A stretch of 64,000 bases of DNA, taken from Ramlibacter sp. (GTDB lineage: Bacteria > Pseudomonadota > Gammaproteobacteria > Burkholderiales > Burkholderiaceae_C). A program made the translations under genes and the position numbers. Of the stretch, positions 20,336-30,146 are shown one piece after another; within the stretch, counting starts at the first letter, position 1; the number at the start of each line of letters is the position of its first letter. Location: positions 265,489 through 329,488 of the forward strand of contig JAUYOG010000022.1 of assembly GCA_030695945.1 (NCBI GenBank), written 5' to 3'. The notes beneath the pieces are model-generated. The model saw only the letters and a list, made by a program, of their open reading frames with translations, had not been told where the DNA came from and searched no databases.

Positions 20336-21446
20336 CGGTCGCAAGTTGCGCAGTATCGCGTTGCAGGGTACGGTGCAACGCCCTGAACTTCTCCTGCACG
20401 GCCGCCATTCTGGCAGGGGATTCCAGCCATTCCAAGAGCGCCGCAGCAAGCGCATCGGGTTTCGCCTCGTGCTGCATCAATTCCGGCACGACGAAATCGC
20501 CGCACAGGATGTTGGGCAGGCCGAGCCAGGGCTGCAGTTGCTTAGGCTTCATGATGCGGTAACTCAGCCAGTTGACTGCATAGGAGATCACCATCGGACG
20601 CTTGAAAAGCGCGGCTTCCAGGGTGGCCGTGCCGCTGGCGACCAGCGCCAGGTCGCAGGCGGCAAGCACCGTGTGCGACTGGCCGTCGACGATGAAGAGC
20701 CCTTCCGAGACGCCGGCTGCGCGCGCCGCGTCCTCGATGGCGGCGCGACGGGCCGGCAGCGCCGGGACGACGAACCGGATCGCCGGACGCGCCTTGCGCA
20801 CGAGCATGCCGGCTTCGAAGAACCGCGGGGCCAGGCGTTCCACCTCCGAGGCCCGGCTGCCCGGCAGGACGGCCAGGACCTCGTCGTCCTCACGCAAGCC
20901 GAGCATGCGCTTCGCCGCCGCCTGGTCCGGCTCCATCGGCACGACGGCGGCAAGCGGATGCCCCACATAGGTGGACGCGATGCCGTGGCGGGCGAGCAGC
21001 TCGGGCTCGAACGGGAACACGCACAGGACATGGTCCGCGCTGCGGCGGATCTTTTCCGCCCGCTCGGCCCGCCAGGCCCAGATGGATGGGCAGACGAAGT
21101 GCACCGTCTTGATGCCTTGCGCCTTCAGCGCGGCTTCGAGGTCGAGGTTGAAGTCCGGCGCGTCCACGCCGACGAACATGTTCGGCCGCTGGGCCAGGAG
21201 CCGCTCGCGCAGCTCGTTGCGGATGCCGACGAGCTCGCGGTAGTGCCGCAGCACTTCCACGTAACCGCTCACGGCCAGCTTTTCATGCGGCCACCAGGCC
21301 TCGAAGCCGCGGCGGCCCATCTGCGGCCCGCCGATGCCGACCGCGCGCAGCTGCGGCCAGCGGCGGCGCAGGCCGTCGAGCAGCAACCCGGCCAGCAGGT
21401 CACCGGACGCCTCCCCGGCAACCATCGCAAAGTTCGGACCCGCCAT
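20307..21446 (-). CDS. lpxB: Lipid-A-disaccharide synthase
   Basis: A 379-residue peripheral inner-membrane glycosyltransferase joining UDP-2,3-diacylglucosamine and lipid X to give the lipid A disaccharide. Family segments include [63 protein letters not shown] and [13 protein letters not shown], with [13 protein letters not shown] in the nucleotide-binding C-terminal half. Complete. It follows lpxA after a GC-rich repeat of about 84 bases and overlaps rnhB. Confidence 0.98.
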   Translation of the reverse strand: MAGPNFAMVAGEASGDLLAGLLLDGLRRRWPQLRAVGIGGPQMGRRGFEAWWPHEKLAVSGYVEVLRHYRELVGIRNELRERLLAQRPNMFVGVDAPDFNLDLEAALKAQGIKTVHFVCPSIWAWRAERAEKIRRSADHVLCVFPFEPELLARHGIASTYVGHPLAAVVPMEPDQAAAKRMLGLREDDEVLAVLPGSRASEVERLAPRFFEAGMLVRKARPAIRFVVPALPARRAAIEDAARAAGVSEGLFIVDGQSHTVLAACDLALVASGTATLEAALFKRPMVISYAVNWLSYRIMKPKQLQPWLGLPNILCGDFVVPELMQHEAKPDALAAALLEWLESPARMAAVQEKFRALHRTLQRDTAQLATDAIQKVLES

Positions 21447-21459
21447 GACTTATTCCAGG

Positions 21460-21543
21460 GCCACCGCGGAACCGGCTTTGCCGGGCCGCTGGTGGCGCCC
21501 CCTTGAGGGGGAGGCGGCCAAAGGCCGCTTCGGGGGGGAGCTC
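21460..21543. repeat. GC-rich intergenic repeat, type 2, between lpxA and lpxB
   Basis: An 84-base element beginning GCCACCGCGGAACCGG and containing hairpins CCCCCTTGAGGGGG and GCGGCCAAAGGCCGC, ending GGGGGGGAGCTC next to the lpxA stop. A near-identical copy lies at 23769-23849. Its hairpins could weaken read-through from lpxA to lpxB. Confidence 0.8.
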
Positions 21544-21545
21544 AT

Positions 21546-22334
21546 TTATCTGGCGATGCCGCGCTCGGCGGCGGCGAGGAAACCGCTCATCAAGGCAACG
21601 TCCTGCGCCGCTTCCGGGGCTTCGGCGGCCAGCGCCTCGATGGCCGCACGCGCCTGCTCGAGCGTGCGGCCCTCGCGGTAGAGCAGCTTGTGCATCTGCT
21701 TGACGGCGGCGATGCGCTCCGCGCTGAATCCCCGCCGGCGCAAGCCGACGGCATTGAAGCCGCGAACCGCCAGCGGGTTGCCGTCCACCAGCATGAAGGG
21801 CGGCACATCCTGCGACACGGCGCTGGCGAAACCCACCATGACCTGCGCGCCCACCTTGACGAACTGGTGGATCCCGGTGAGGCCGCCCACGGTGACCCAC
21901 TCGCCCAGCTCCACGTGGCCGCCGAGCGTCGTGTTGTTGGCAAGGGTGGCATGGTTGCCCACCTGGCAGTCGTGCGCGATATGGGTGTACGCCATGATCC
22001 AGCAGTCGTCGCCTATGCGCGTCACGCCACCGCCGCCCGGCGACCCGATGTTGAAGGTGACGAACTCCCGGATCGTGTTGCGTTCGCCGATCACCAGCTG
22101 GCACGGCTCGCCGGCGTACTTCTTGTCCTGCGGGATCGCGCCGAGCGAGGCGAACTGGAAGATCCGGTTGTCGCGGCCGATGGTGGTGTGGCCCTCGATC
22201 ACGCAATGCGGCCCCACGGCCGTACCGGCCCCGATGGTGACATCCGGGCCGATGACAGCGTAGGGGCCGACCGAAACGGTGCCGTCGAGGCGCGCCTTCG
22301 GATCGACCAGGGCCGTGGGATGGATCTGCGTCAC
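21546..22334 (-). CDS. lpxA: UDP-N-acetylglucosamine acyltransferase
   Basis: A 262-residue left-handed beta-helix acyltransferase, the first step of lipid A synthesis (O-acylation of UDP-GlcNAc from hydroxyacyl-ACP). Hexapeptide repeats begin at [17 protein letters not shown] and run through most of the protein; the catalytic histidine lies in [15 protein letters not shown]. The C-terminal helical part holds [12 protein letters not shown]. Start is GTG with a GGAGG-type site upstream; 23 open codons before it are not family-like. It follows fabZ by 13 bases. Confidence 0.97.
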   Translation of the reverse strand: MTQIHPTALVDPKARLDGTVSVGPYAVIGPDVTIGAGTAVGPHCVIEGHTTIGRDNRIFQFASLGAIPQDKKYAGEPCQLVIGERNTIREFVTFNIGSPGGGGVTRIGDDCWIMAYTHIAHDCQVGNHATLANNTTLGGHVELGEWVTVGGLTGIHQFVKVGAQVMVGFASAVSQDVPPFMLVDGNPLAVRGFNAVGLRRRGFSAERIAAVKQMHKLLYREGRTLEQARAAIEALAAEAPEAAQDVALMSGFLAAAERGIAR

Positions 22335-22347
22335 GGCGCCGGCCTCC

Positions 22348-22788
22348 CTAGGCGAGGGTGCGCATGGTGCACATGAGTTCGGCCTCGCAGGCGATGTCCT
22401 CACCCACTCGTGCCACGCCCTTGAACTTGTAGATGCCGGCGCGCGAACGCTCCAGGCTCACGTCCATCACCAGCTGGTCGCCGGGTTCCACCGGCCGCTT
22501 GAAGCGCGCGCCGTCGATGCCCGCGAAGTAGATGACGGACTTGTTGTCCGGCCCGGCGCCTTCAGCGGCGAACGACAGCAGCGCCGCCGTCTGGGCCATG
22601 GCTTCGAGCATCAGCACACCCGGCATGACCGGGCGATGCGGAAAGTGGCCGGCGAAGAAGGGCTCGTTGATGGTGACGTTCTTCAGCGCCTTGATGCGCT
22701 TGCCTGGCTCGATCTCGAGCACCCGGTCCACCAGCAGGATCGGGTAGCGGTGCGGCAGTTTCTTCAGGATTTCGTGGATGTCCATCAT
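22348..22788 (-). CDS. fabZ: 3-hydroxyacyl-ACP dehydratase FabZ
   Basis: A 146-residue hot-dog fold dehydratase of fatty-acid elongation. The active-site helix [19 protein letters not shown] carries the catalytic His and Glu; [16 protein letters not shown] and [11 protein letters not shown] are also family features. Two ATG codons stand in tandem at the start; the first overlaps the lpxD stop. It competes with LpxA for hydroxyacyl-ACP, and the shared operon lpxD-fabZ-lpxA-lpxB fits that branch point. Confidence 0.98.
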   Translation of the reverse strand: MMDIHEILKKLPHRYPILLVDRVLEIEPGKRIKALKNVTINEPFFAGHFPHRPVMPGVLMLEAMAQTAALLSFAAEGAGPDNKSVIYFAGIDGARFKRPVEPGDQLVMDVSLERSRAGIYKFKGVARVGEDIACEAELMCTMRTLA

Positions 22789-23756
22789 GATTCGTTCTTG
22801 GTTTCCAGGGCCTTGATGCGCTCGCGCAGGCGGTGCAGCTGCTTGAGCGCCGCGGCGTTCTTTTCCCAGGACGCATTGTCGTCGATGGGGAAGATGCCGG
22901 TGTAGTGGCCCGGCTTGAGGATGGACCGTGTGACCAGGGAGAACGAGGAGATGTGCACGTTGTCGGCGAGCGTGAGATGTCCGAGGATGCCCGCACTGCC
23001 GCCGATGGTGCAGTGCGCACCGATGGTCGCGCTGCCCGCCACCCCGACGCAGCCGGCCATGGCGGTGTGCCTGCCGATGCGAACGTTGTGCGCGATCTGG
23101 ATCAGGTTGTCCAGCTTCACGCCGTCCTCGATGACGGTATCTCCCAGCGCGCCGCGGTCGATGCAGGTGTTTGCGCCGATCTCCACGTCGTTGCCGATGC
23201 GAACGGCCCCGAGCTGCTCGATCTTTTCCCAGGCCCCCTCGTTCGGGGCGAAGCCGAATCCGTCGGCGCCGATCACCGCGCCCGGATGGATGATGCAGCG
23301 CTCGCCGACGACGCAGCCCTCGCCTACGGTGACGCGCGCCTTGAGTGTGGTGCCCGCACCGATTCGCGCGCCTCGCTCGACGACGCAGAGCGCACCGATT
23401 CTTGCGCTTGGGTCGATCACCGCGTCAGGATCGACGACGGCACTGGGGTGGATCGCCGGTCCACCCGCGACCCCGAGTTGCCTCTTCCACAACTGCGTCA
23501 CCCGCGCGAAATACAGGTAAGGCTGGTCTGTGACGATGCAGTCGCCGCGGACCAATGCCGCGTTCCGCTGGGCCGGCGCGACGATGACGCAGCCGGCGCG
23601 CGAAGCGGCCAGCTGCTGTGCATACTTGGGATTGCTGAGGAAACTCAGCTGTGCGGGGGTGGCCGATTCGAGCGGCGCGAGCCCTTCGATGTTCCGCTCC
23701 GCATCACCGCACAGCTCGCCGCCGAGCGCTTCGACAATGGCGCCTAGGCGAAGCAC
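22785..23756 (-). CDS. lpxD: UDP-3-O-(3-hydroxyacyl)glucosamine N-acyltransferase
   Basis: A 323-residue beta-helix acyltransferase that N-acylates UDP-3-O-acylglucosamine in lipid A synthesis. The N-terminal uridine-binding domain ([25 protein letters not shown]) precedes hexapeptide repeats from [20 protein letters not shown] to the C-terminus; the catalytic His is in [12 protein letters not shown]. The C-terminal helix (RERIKALE) is usual. It starts after a type 2 repeat downstream of skp. Confidence 0.97.
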   Translation of the reverse strand: MLRLGAIVEALGGELCGDAERNIEGLAPLESATPAQLSFLSNPKYAQQLAASRAGCVIVAPAQRNAALVRGDCIVTDQPYLYFARVTQLWKRQLGVAGGPAIHPSAVVDPDAVIDPSARIGALCVVERGARIGAGTTLKARVTVGEGCVVGERCIIHPGAVIGADGFGFAPNEGAWEKIEQLGAVRIGNDVEIGANTCIDRGALGDTVIEDGVKLDNLIQIAHNVRIGRHTAMAGCVGVAGSATIGAHCTIGGSAGILGHLTLADNVHISSFSLVTRSILKPGHYTGIFPIDDNASWEKNAAALKQLHRLRERIKALETKNES

Positions 23757-23768
23757 ATCGAGGCGGGG

Positions 23769-23849
23769 GCCACCGCGGAACGGGCTTCGCCGGGCCGCTG
23801 GTGGCGCCCCCTTGAGGGGGAGGCGCCGCAGGCGCTTCGGGGGGGAGCT
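23769..23849. repeat. GC-rich intergenic repeat, type 2, between skp and lpxD
   Basis: An 81-base element beginning GCCACCGCGGAACGGG, with CCCCCTTGAGGGGG and GCGCCGCAGGCGC hairpins and ending GGGGGGGAGCT beside the skp stop. It matches the copy at 21460-21543 in the same orientation and the same position relative to the preceding stop codon. Confidence 0.8.
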
Positions 23850-23850
23850 T

Positions 23851-24360
23851 TCATCGCGCGGCGTTGAGCGCCTTGATCACCTTGTCGGTGATGTCGTGCT
23901 TGGGGTTGATGTACACCGCTTCCTGCAGCACCACGTCGTATTTCTCGGCTTCCGCCACCTGCTTGACCACGCGATTGGCGCGCTCGAGCACTTGCTGCAG
24001 CTCTTCGTTCTTGCGGGCGTTCAGGTCTTCCTGGAATTCCCGGCGCTTGCGCTGGAAGTCGCGGTCCTGGTCGATCAGCTGCTTCTGGCGTTGCGCGCGC
24101 TGGGTTTCCGACAGCGTGGGGGCCTCGCGCTCAAAGCGCTCGGACAGGCTCTTGAGCGAGTTGCCGATGTCGTTCAACTCCTTCTCGCGCTTGGAGAACT
24201 CCTGCTCCAGCTTGGCCTGGGCGGCCTTGGCCGTGTTGGCTTCGCGGAAGATGCGGTCGGTGTTGACGAAGCCGACCCGGAAATCCTCGGCCCGCGCCTG
24301 CGTGCCGAGCGCAAGCAGGCCGAAAAGAAGGACCCAGCATTGACGGCGCAGATACTTCAT
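23851..24360 (-). CDS. skp: Periplasmic chaperone Skp/OmpH
   Basis: A 169-residue periplasmic chaperone that holds unfolded outer-membrane proteins between Sec and the BAM complex. A signal peptide (about residues 1-24, ending ARA) is followed by [15 protein letters not shown], then long charged alpha-helical coiled-coil arms ([17 protein letters not shown] to RNEEL-type sequence) and a return strand [19 protein letters not shown]. It overlaps the bamA stop by one base, the standard bamA-skp-lpxD order. Confidence 0.96.
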   Translation of the reverse strand: MKYLRRQCWVLLFGLLALGTQARAEDFRVGFVNTDRIFREANTAKAAQAKLEQEFSKREKELNDIGNSLKSLSERFEREAPTLSETQRAQRQKQLIDQDRDFQRKRREFQEDLNARKNEELQQVLERANRVVKQVAEAEKYDVVLQEAVYINPKHDITDKVIKALNAAR

Positions 24361-26654
24361 TAGAAAGAGGTCCCGATCTGGAATTGCAGTTTCTGGATTC
24401 TATCGCCAGCGAACTTGCGCACCGGATAGGCCGCCGCCAGCCGCAGCGGACCGATGGGGGAGATCCAGGACAGGCCCAGGCCCACGGACGCACGCAACTC
24501 GCTCAGCCGGAACTTGTCGTTCTCGCCATAGACGTTGCCGGCGTCGACGAAGCCGAACGCGCGCAGGCTGCGGTCGTTGCCCGCGCCGGGGAACGGCGTG
24601 ATGATCTCCGCGTTCAGTGTCAGCTTCTTGGGCCCGCCGATGGTCGAGCCCGTGACGTCCCTCGGACCCAGCGTCCCCTGGTCGAAGCCGCGCACCGAGC
24701 CCAGGCCGCCCGAATAGAAGTGCTTGAACACCGGGAACGGCCGGCCGCCCAGGCCCTTGCCCCACCCGGCTTCGCCATTGAATGCCAGCGTGAACTGCTT
24801 GTTGATGGGGACGTACTGCTGGAACTGGTAATTGGCCCTCAGGTAACGCGCGTCGCCGGCCACGCCGAGCTCGCCCGCGACCCGCTGGAAACGCCCGCTC
24901 GTCGGGGCGATCGAGCTGTCCCGGCTGTCGCGGCCCCAGCCGATCGACAGCGGGAGCGACGTGCTGGTGTAGCCGAAGCGCTCGGCGTAGGCCAGGTAGG
25001 CCGCCGGGATGTTGGTGCCGGGCTTGATCTCGACCCGTTCGATGCTGCCCCCGAAGAAGACGGTGTCCAGTTCGGAGAACGGCACGCCGAAGCGCAGGCC
25101 GGCCCCGGTGGTTGCCAGCTGGTAGTTGCCCCCCTGGTCTTCGTACGGCTTGGAAGTACGGTGGTAGATGTCGATGGCGCGGGAAACGCCGTCGGGTGTG
25201 AAGTAGGGGTTGACCGAGCTGAACGCGATCGTCCGGTTGTACTTGCTGGTGTTGACTTCGATCCCCAGGTAATTGCCGGTGCCGAAGGCGTTTTCCTGCT
25301 TGACCGAGAACGACAGCGCCAGTTTTTCGGCGCTGGAAAATCCGGCGCCCAGCTGCAGGCTGCCGGTGGGCTTCTCCACCACGTTGATCGCGAGGTCGAC
25401 CTGGTCGGGCGCGCCCGGCACGTCGCTGGTCTCGACGTTCACTTCCTTGAAGTAGCCGAGGCGGTCGATGCGGTCGCGCGAGAGCTTGATCTTGTCGGCG
25501 TCGTACCAGGAAGCCTCGAACTGGCGGAACTCGCGGCGGACCACTTCGTCGCGCGTGCGGTTGTTGCCGCCGATGAGGATGCGGCGCACGTAGGCGCGCC
25601 GCGAGGGCTCGGCCACCAGCACGAACGCCACGCGGTTGTTGGCGCGATCGATCTCCGGTCGCGCGGCCACGTTGGCGAAGGCGTAGCCGAAGTTGCCGAA
25701 ATAATCCGTGAACGCTTTCGTCGTCTCGGCCACCTTGTCGGCGTTGTACGGCTCGCCCGGCACGATCTTGACCAGCGACTTGAACTCTTCTTCCTTGCCC
25801 AGGTAGTTGCCCTCGAGCCTCACGGCCGAGACCACATACCGCTGGCCTTCCGTGACGTTCACGGTGACGGTGATGTCCTGCTTGTTCGGCGAGATCGCGA
25901 CCTGGGTCGAATCGATGCGGAACTCAAGGTAGCCGCGGGCCAGGTAGTAGGCGCGCAGCGCTTCCATGTCGGCATTGAGCTTGGCACGCGAATAGCGGTC
26001 GGACTTGGTGTACCAGGAGAGCATGCCTCCCGTGTCCAGGTCGAACAGGCCCCTCAGGGTCGACTCGCTGAACGCAGAGTTGCCGACAACGCGGATTTCC
26101 TTGATCCGGGCGGGCTCGCCTTCGGTCACCGTGAAGGTCAGGTTGACGCGGTTGCGCTCGATCGGCGTGACGGTGGTCACGACCTCGGCGCCATACAGGC
26201 TCTTATTGATGTACTGGCGCTTGAGTTCCTGCTCGGCCCGGTCGGCCAGCCCCTGGTCGTATGGACGGCCCTCGGTCAGGCCGATCTCGCGCAGCGCCTT
26301 CTTCAGGGCGTCCTTGTCGAACTCCCTGGAGCCGACGAATTCCACGTCGGCGATGGTCGGGCGCTCCTCGACGACCACCACCAGGACGTCGCCCTGCGTC
26401 TCGAGCCGGACATCCTTGAACAGGCCCAGGCCGAACAGCGCGCGGATCGCGGCCGCTCCCTTTTCATCGTTGTACAGGTCGCCGATGCGAAACGGCAGCG
26501 AAGCGAAGATGGTGCCGGGCTCGACGCGCTGCAGGCCTTCGACACGGATGTCGCGCACGGTGAAAGGGTCCACCGCCCATGCGTTGGCCACGAAGGCCAT
26601 GGCGACCATGGCCGAAACTGTACGCACGCGAAAGCGCTTGAATTGTTTTTTCAT
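24360..26654 (-). CDS. bamA: Outer membrane protein assembly factor BamA
   Basis: A 764-residue Omp85-family protein, the core of the machine that inserts beta-barrel proteins in the outer membrane. After a signal peptide (about residues 1-27, ending AWA) come five POTRA domains (beginning FTVRDIRVEGLQRVEPGTIF) to about residue 425, then the C-terminal 16-strand barrel with the lid-loop motif VRGFDQGTLGPRD and the final strand QFQIGTSF ending in Phe. Complete and of normal length. Located between rseP and skp. Confidence 0.98.
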   Translation of the reverse strand: MKKQFKRFRVRTVSAMVAMAFVANAWAVDPFTVRDIRVEGLQRVEPGTIFASLPFRIGDLYNDEKGAAAIRALFGLGLFKDVRLETQGDVLVVVVEERPTIADVEFVGSREFDKDALKKALREIGLTEGRPYDQGLADRAEQELKRQYINKSLYGAEVVTTVTPIERNRVNLTFTVTEGEPARIKEIRVVGNSAFSESTLRGLFDLDTGGMLSWYTKSDRYSRAKLNADMEALRAYYLARGYLEFRIDSTQVAISPNKQDITVTVNVTEGQRYVVSAVRLEGNYLGKEEEFKSLVKIVPGEPYNADKVAETTKAFTDYFGNFGYAFANVAARPEIDRANNRVAFVLVAEPSRRAYVRRILIGGNNRTRDEVVRREFRQFEASWYDADKIKLSRDRIDRLGYFKEVNVETSDVPGAPDQVDLAINVVEKPTGSLQLGAGFSSAEKLALSFSVKQENAFGTGNYLGIEVNTSKYNRTIAFSSVNPYFTPDGVSRAIDIYHRTSKPYEDQGGNYQLATTGAGLRFGVPFSELDTVFFGGSIERVEIKPGTNIPAAYLAYAERFGYTSTSLPLSIGWGRDSRDSSIAPTSGRFQRVAGELGVAGDARYLRANYQFQQYVPINKQFTLAFNGEAGWGKGLGGRPFPVFKHFYSGGLGSVRGFDQGTLGPRDVTGSTIGGPKKLTLNAEIITPFPGAGNDRSLRAFGFVDAGNVYGENDKFRLSELRASVGLGLSWISPIGPLRLAAAYPVRKFAGDRIQKLQFQIGTSF

Positions 26655-26714
26655 GAATCAAGGTTGGCCCCGCAACGCCCCCGGGGGCGAATAGCAGGCA
26701 GCAGCCACAAAAGG

Positions 26715-28076
26715 TTAACCAAAGAGACGGGTCACGTCGTTGAAAAGCGCGATCGTCATCATCACCAGCAGCACCGCCACCCCGCCCCGCTGCAGGCGCT
26801 CCATCCAGGCGTCGGAGACGCTCTTGCCCGTCACAGCCTCCCAAAGATAATACATCAGGTGCCCACCGTCCAAGACGGGCAGCGGCAGCAGGTTGAGCAC
26901 CCCCAGACTGACGCTGATCAAGGCCAGGAAGACCAGGTATTGCGTGAGGCCCAGGCTGGCCGACTTGCCGGCGTAATCCGCGATCGTCAGGGGGCCGCTC
27001 AGGTTCTTGAGGGAGGCTTCACCCACCACCATGCGCCCCATCATGCGCAGCGTCAGCAACGAAACCTCCCACGTGCGCTGCACGCCCTTCCAGAGCCCCT
27101 CGACCGGCCCGTAGCGCACGGTGATGAATTCGGGCGGCGCGCCGACGTAGGCCCCGATGCGGCCAATGCCCGCCTGAGTCGCCGCGTCCTGCACGGTATC
27201 GGGCTGCACCTGCACCTCGAGCGTCGTGGCGCCGCGCTGCACCCGCCATGCCTGGGCGATGGCCTTGCCGCCCTGCACGCCGGACCGGATGATCTCGCGC
27301 AGCTGCTGCCCGTCGACGACCTGGGTGCTGCCGACGGCCACGACCAGGTCGCCCTTGGCGAGGCCCGCACGGCGGGCGGCGCCCTCCATCACATCCCCGA
27401 TGACAGGCGGCGTCCACGGGCCGACGATCCCGATCCTTCGAAACAATTGGGCATCGGCCTCGCGCGACGGGATCCGGCCCAGCGCCAGCAAGGCCTCGCG
27501 GCCGCCGCCCAGCTGCAGCCGCACGTCGCGGCCGTCCAGCGCGCCGCGGGTGAGCAGCCAGCGCAGCTCCTCGAACGAGCGGACGGGCTGCAGGTCCTCG
27601 CCTTCGAAGGCGGCCTTCTCCACGACCTCGCCGCCGCGCAGCCCCGCCCGGTCCGCGACCGACCCGGGCACCGGGCTCGCGAGGACCGGCTTGGGCTCCT
27701 CGACGCCGTACCAGTTCACAGCCGCATACAGCACGATGGCCAGCAGCAGGTTCGCGGCGGGCCCCGCCGCGACGATGGCCGCCCGGGATTTCAGCGGCTG
27801 GGTATTGAAGGCCATGGCCCGGTGCTCCGGGGCGACGGGCCCTTCGCGCTCGTCCAGCATCTTCACGTAGCCGCCCAGCGGGAAGGCGCCGATCACGAAT
27901 TCCGTATCCTGCCCGGGTTTCTGCTTGCGGGGCTGCCAGCGGTACAAGGTCTTGCCGAAGCCCACCGAAAACCGCAGCACCTTCACGCCGCATGCCACGG
28001 CCACGCGGTAGTGGCCGTACTCGTGCACGGCGATCAACAGCCCGAGGGCGACGACGAAGGCAACGATGGTCAGCAT
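26715..28076 (-). CDS. rseP: Site-2 protease RseP
   Basis: A 453-residue inner-membrane zinc protease that cleaves the anti-sigma factor RseA within the membrane after DegS, releasing the envelope-stress sigma factor. The zinc motif HEYGH is at residues 18-22 in the first helix, two PDZ domains are in the periplasmic middle (GSVADRAGLRGGEVVEK and GAARRAGLAKGDLVVAVG), and the second catalytic motif is NLLPLPVLDGGH. Length is as in E. coli (450). It lies between dxr and bamA, linking envelope stress to outer-membrane assembly genes. Confidence 0.97.
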   Translation of the reverse strand: MLTIVAFVVALGLLIAVHEYGHYRVAVACGVKVLRFSVGFGKTLYRWQPRKQKPGQDTEFVIGAFPLGGYVKMLDEREGPVAPEHRAMAFNTQPLKSRAAIVAAGPAANLLLAIVLYAAVNWYGVEEPKPVLASPVPGSVADRAGLRGGEVVEKAAFEGEDLQPVRSFEELRWLLTRGALDGRDVRLQLGGGREALLALGRIPSREADAQLFRRIGIVGPWTPPVIGDVMEGAARRAGLAKGDLVVAVGSTQVVDGQQLREIIRSGVQGGKAIAQAWRVQRGATTLEVQVQPDTVQDAATQAGIGRIGAYVGAPPEFITVRYGPVEGLWKGVQRTWEVSLLTLRMMGRMVVGEASLKNLSGPLTIADYAGKSASLGLTQYLVFLALISVSLGVLNLLPLPVLDGGHLMYYLWEAVTGKSVSDAWMERLQRGGVAVLLVMMTIALFNDVTRLFG

Positions 28077-28094
28077 GCGGGGCGTGATTCCAGT

Positions 28095-29285
28095 TCAGGT
28101 GCGCAACCGGGCGATGGCGCGCGCCGCGGCCTCGCGCGAGAGCGCGTCCAGGGCCAGCAGATCATCCAGCGATTCGGGGCTGGAGGCTGTAACCGCCTCC
28201 AAAGTTGCAACATTGACGTGGTGGATCTGGTCGAAGCGGATGCGGCCGTCCAGGAAAGCCGCCACCGCGACCTCGTTGGCCGCGTTGAGCACAGCCGTCG
28301 TTCCCGACGGGGCTCGCAACGCCTCCCACGCGAGGGCCAGGCCAGGGAAGCGCTCGGGGTGGCCGCGGCTGTCCAGGGCCTCGAAGCTCATGTCCGCGAG
28401 CTGGTGGAAGTCCAGTGCCTGCGCGCCGGACGCCACGCGGTCGGGCCAGGCCAGGCCGTAGGCTATCGGCACGCGCATGTCCGGCGTGCCCAGTTGGGCG
28501 ACGACCGAGGTGTCGCGGTACTGGACCATGGAATGGATCACGCTCTGCGGATGAATCACCACCTCGAGGCGTTGCGGCGCCAGGCCGAACAGGAAGCGCG
28601 CCTCGATCACCTCCAGCGCCTTGTTCATCATGGTGGCGGAATCGACCGATATCTTGCGGCCCATCACCCAATTGGGGTGCGCACAGGCCTCTTCGGGTGT
28701 CACATGGCACAGCGTCGCGGGCTCGCGGGTGCGGAACGGGCCGCCCGAAGCGGTGAGGATGATCTTCTCGACCCGCTCATCCCAGGTTGCGGGGTCTTCG
28801 GGCAACGACTGGAAGATGGCCGAGTGTTCGCTGTCGATGGGCAGAAGCGTGGCGCCGCCCTGCTTGACGGCCTGCATGAACAGGTCGCCGCCGACCACCA
28901 GCGCTTCCTTGTTGGCCAGCAGGAGCTTCTTGCCCGCGCGCGCCGCGGCCAGGCACGAAGCCAGGCCGGCGGCACCGACGATCGCGGCCATCACCGCGTC
29001 GACCGATTCGTGCGCCGCCATCTCCTGCAGCGCGCCCTCGCCCCGGAGGACCTTGGTGGGCAATCCCTCCCGCTCGATCCGGTGCGCCAGTTCGCGGCCC
29101 GCGTCGTCGCCGACCATCACCGCGAAGCGCGGGCGGAACTGCCCGCACTGCCTGAGCATGAGGTCCACCTGGCTCGCGGCGCTCAGGGCGAAAACCTCGA
29201 ACCGATCCGGGTGCCTCGCGATCACGTCCAGCGTGTTCGCGCCGATGGACCCCGTGGAGCCCAGGACTGCGATGCGTTGCTTCAT
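28095..29285 (-). CDS. dxr: 1-deoxy-D-xylulose 5-phosphate reductoisomerase
   Basis: A 396-residue NADPH-dependent enzyme making 2-C-methylerythritol 4-phosphate, the committed step of the MEP isoprenoid pathway; later steps IspD and IspF are also in this window. The N-terminal Rossmann motif is LGSTGSIGANTLDVI; catalytic segments include LANKEALVVGGDLF, PIDSEHSAIFQ, LTASGGPFR, HPNWVMGRKISVDSATMMNK and EVIEARFLF. The start ATG overlaps the cdsA stop by 4 bases; the much longer open frame upstream belongs to another frame of cdsA. Confidence 0.98.
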   Translation of the reverse strand: MKQRIAVLGSTGSIGANTLDVIARHPDRFEVFALSAASQVDLMLRQCGQFRPRFAVMVGDDAGRELAHRIEREGLPTKVLRGEGALQEMAAHESVDAVMAAIVGAAGLASCLAAARAGKKLLLANKEALVVGGDLFMQAVKQGGATLLPIDSEHSAIFQSLPEDPATWDERVEKIILTASGGPFRTREPATLCHVTPEEACAHPNWVMGRKISVDSATMMNKALEVIEARFLFGLAPQRLEVVIHPQSVIHSMVQYRDTSVVAQLGTPDMRVPIAYGLAWPDRVASGAQALDFHQLADMSFEALDSRGHPERFPGLALAWEALRAPSGTTAVLNAANEVAVAAFLDGRIRFDQIHHVNVATLEAVTASSPESLDDLLALDALSREAAARAIARLRT

Positions 29286-30136
29286 CGGTAGGTGAGCGTC
29301 GTGAGCATCATCGCCAGCGGCAAGGTGGGGAGAAGCGCGTCCACGCGGTCCAGCACGCCGCCGTGGCCAGGAAGCAGGTTGCTCGAATCCTTCACGCCGG
29401 CGCTGCGCTTGATCAGCGACTCCGCCAGGTCCCCCACTACGCTCATGGCCGCCATGAAGAGCGCGGCAAGGATAAGCAGCCACCAGCCTTGCGCCGCCAG
29501 GCGCGAGTACAGGCTGGGCACGCCCGCCTGCAAGGCGCGGTCGGCGAGCGTCCACGCCACCGCCAGCACCAGCACGCCCGCCATGCCGCCCCACACGCCT
29601 TCCCAGCTTTTGCCCGGGCTGATCGCGGGCGCCAGTTTGCGCTTCGTGAATTTCAGGCCGAATGCACGGCCCGCGAAATAGGCAAAGACGTCGGCCACCC
29701 ACACCAGGACGAGCACCGACAGCAGGAAGTTGACGCCTATCGTCCTGGCCTGGGCCACCGCGAGCCACGCTGCCAGGAGCGCAAGCAATCCACCGGCGAG
29801 CCGCACGGGTTGAGGAATCTTCGGCCAGCCCGCCACGCCGGCGCGGATCAACCATGCGCCGACCAGCACCCACAGGCCGCCCACGACGGACCAGAGCACC
29901 GGCAGCGGCCGCGCCAGCAGGCCCGCATACCAGGCCAGCCCGCACAGGCCGAGGCACACGGCGGCCAGGGCCACGGAGCCACCCTGGCCAAGGCCATTCA
30001 GCCGCCCCCATTCCCAGCCACCCGCGGCGATCAGGACCAGGGTCACGGCGGCGAACGGAACGGGCGAAGGCCAGAACAGGGCCGGCAGCAGGATGGCCAG
30101 CAGGACGATGGCCGTGATGATTCGCTGCTTGAGCAT
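29282..30136 (-). CDS. cdsA: Phosphatidate cytidylyltransferase
   Basis: A 284-residue polytopic membrane enzyme making CDP-diacylglycerol from CTP and phosphatidate, the entry to phospholipid synthesis. About eight hydrophobic segments are visible, and the signature near the C-terminus reads SVVGDLAESLIKRSAGVKD followed by LPGHGGVLDRVD. The ATG chosen gives the usual MLKQRIITAIVLLAI start. It follows uppS by ten bases and overlaps dxr. Confidence 0.96.
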   Translation of the reverse strand: MLKQRIITAIVLLAILLPALFWPSPVPFAAVTLVLIAAGGWEWGRLNGLGQGGSVALAAVCLGLCGLAWYAGLLARPLPVLWSVVGGLWVLVGAWLIRAGVAGWPKIPQPVRLAGGLLALLAAWLAVAQARTIGVNFLLSVLVLVWVADVFAYFAGRAFGLKFTKRKLAPAISPGKSWEGVWGGMAGVLVLAVAWTLADRALQAGVPSLYSRLAAQGWWLLILAALFMAAMSVVGDLAESLIKRSAGVKDSSNLLPGHGGVLDRVDALLPTLPLAMMLTTLTYR

Positions 30137-30146
30137 GGGAAGGGGC

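Noticed and set aside
24384..29291. Very long open frame (over 1600 codons) on the plus strand, antisense to bamA, rseP and dxr
   Set aside because: It is a third-position GC artefact opposite well-supported genes, rich in Arg, Ala, Gly and His with no recognisable domain.
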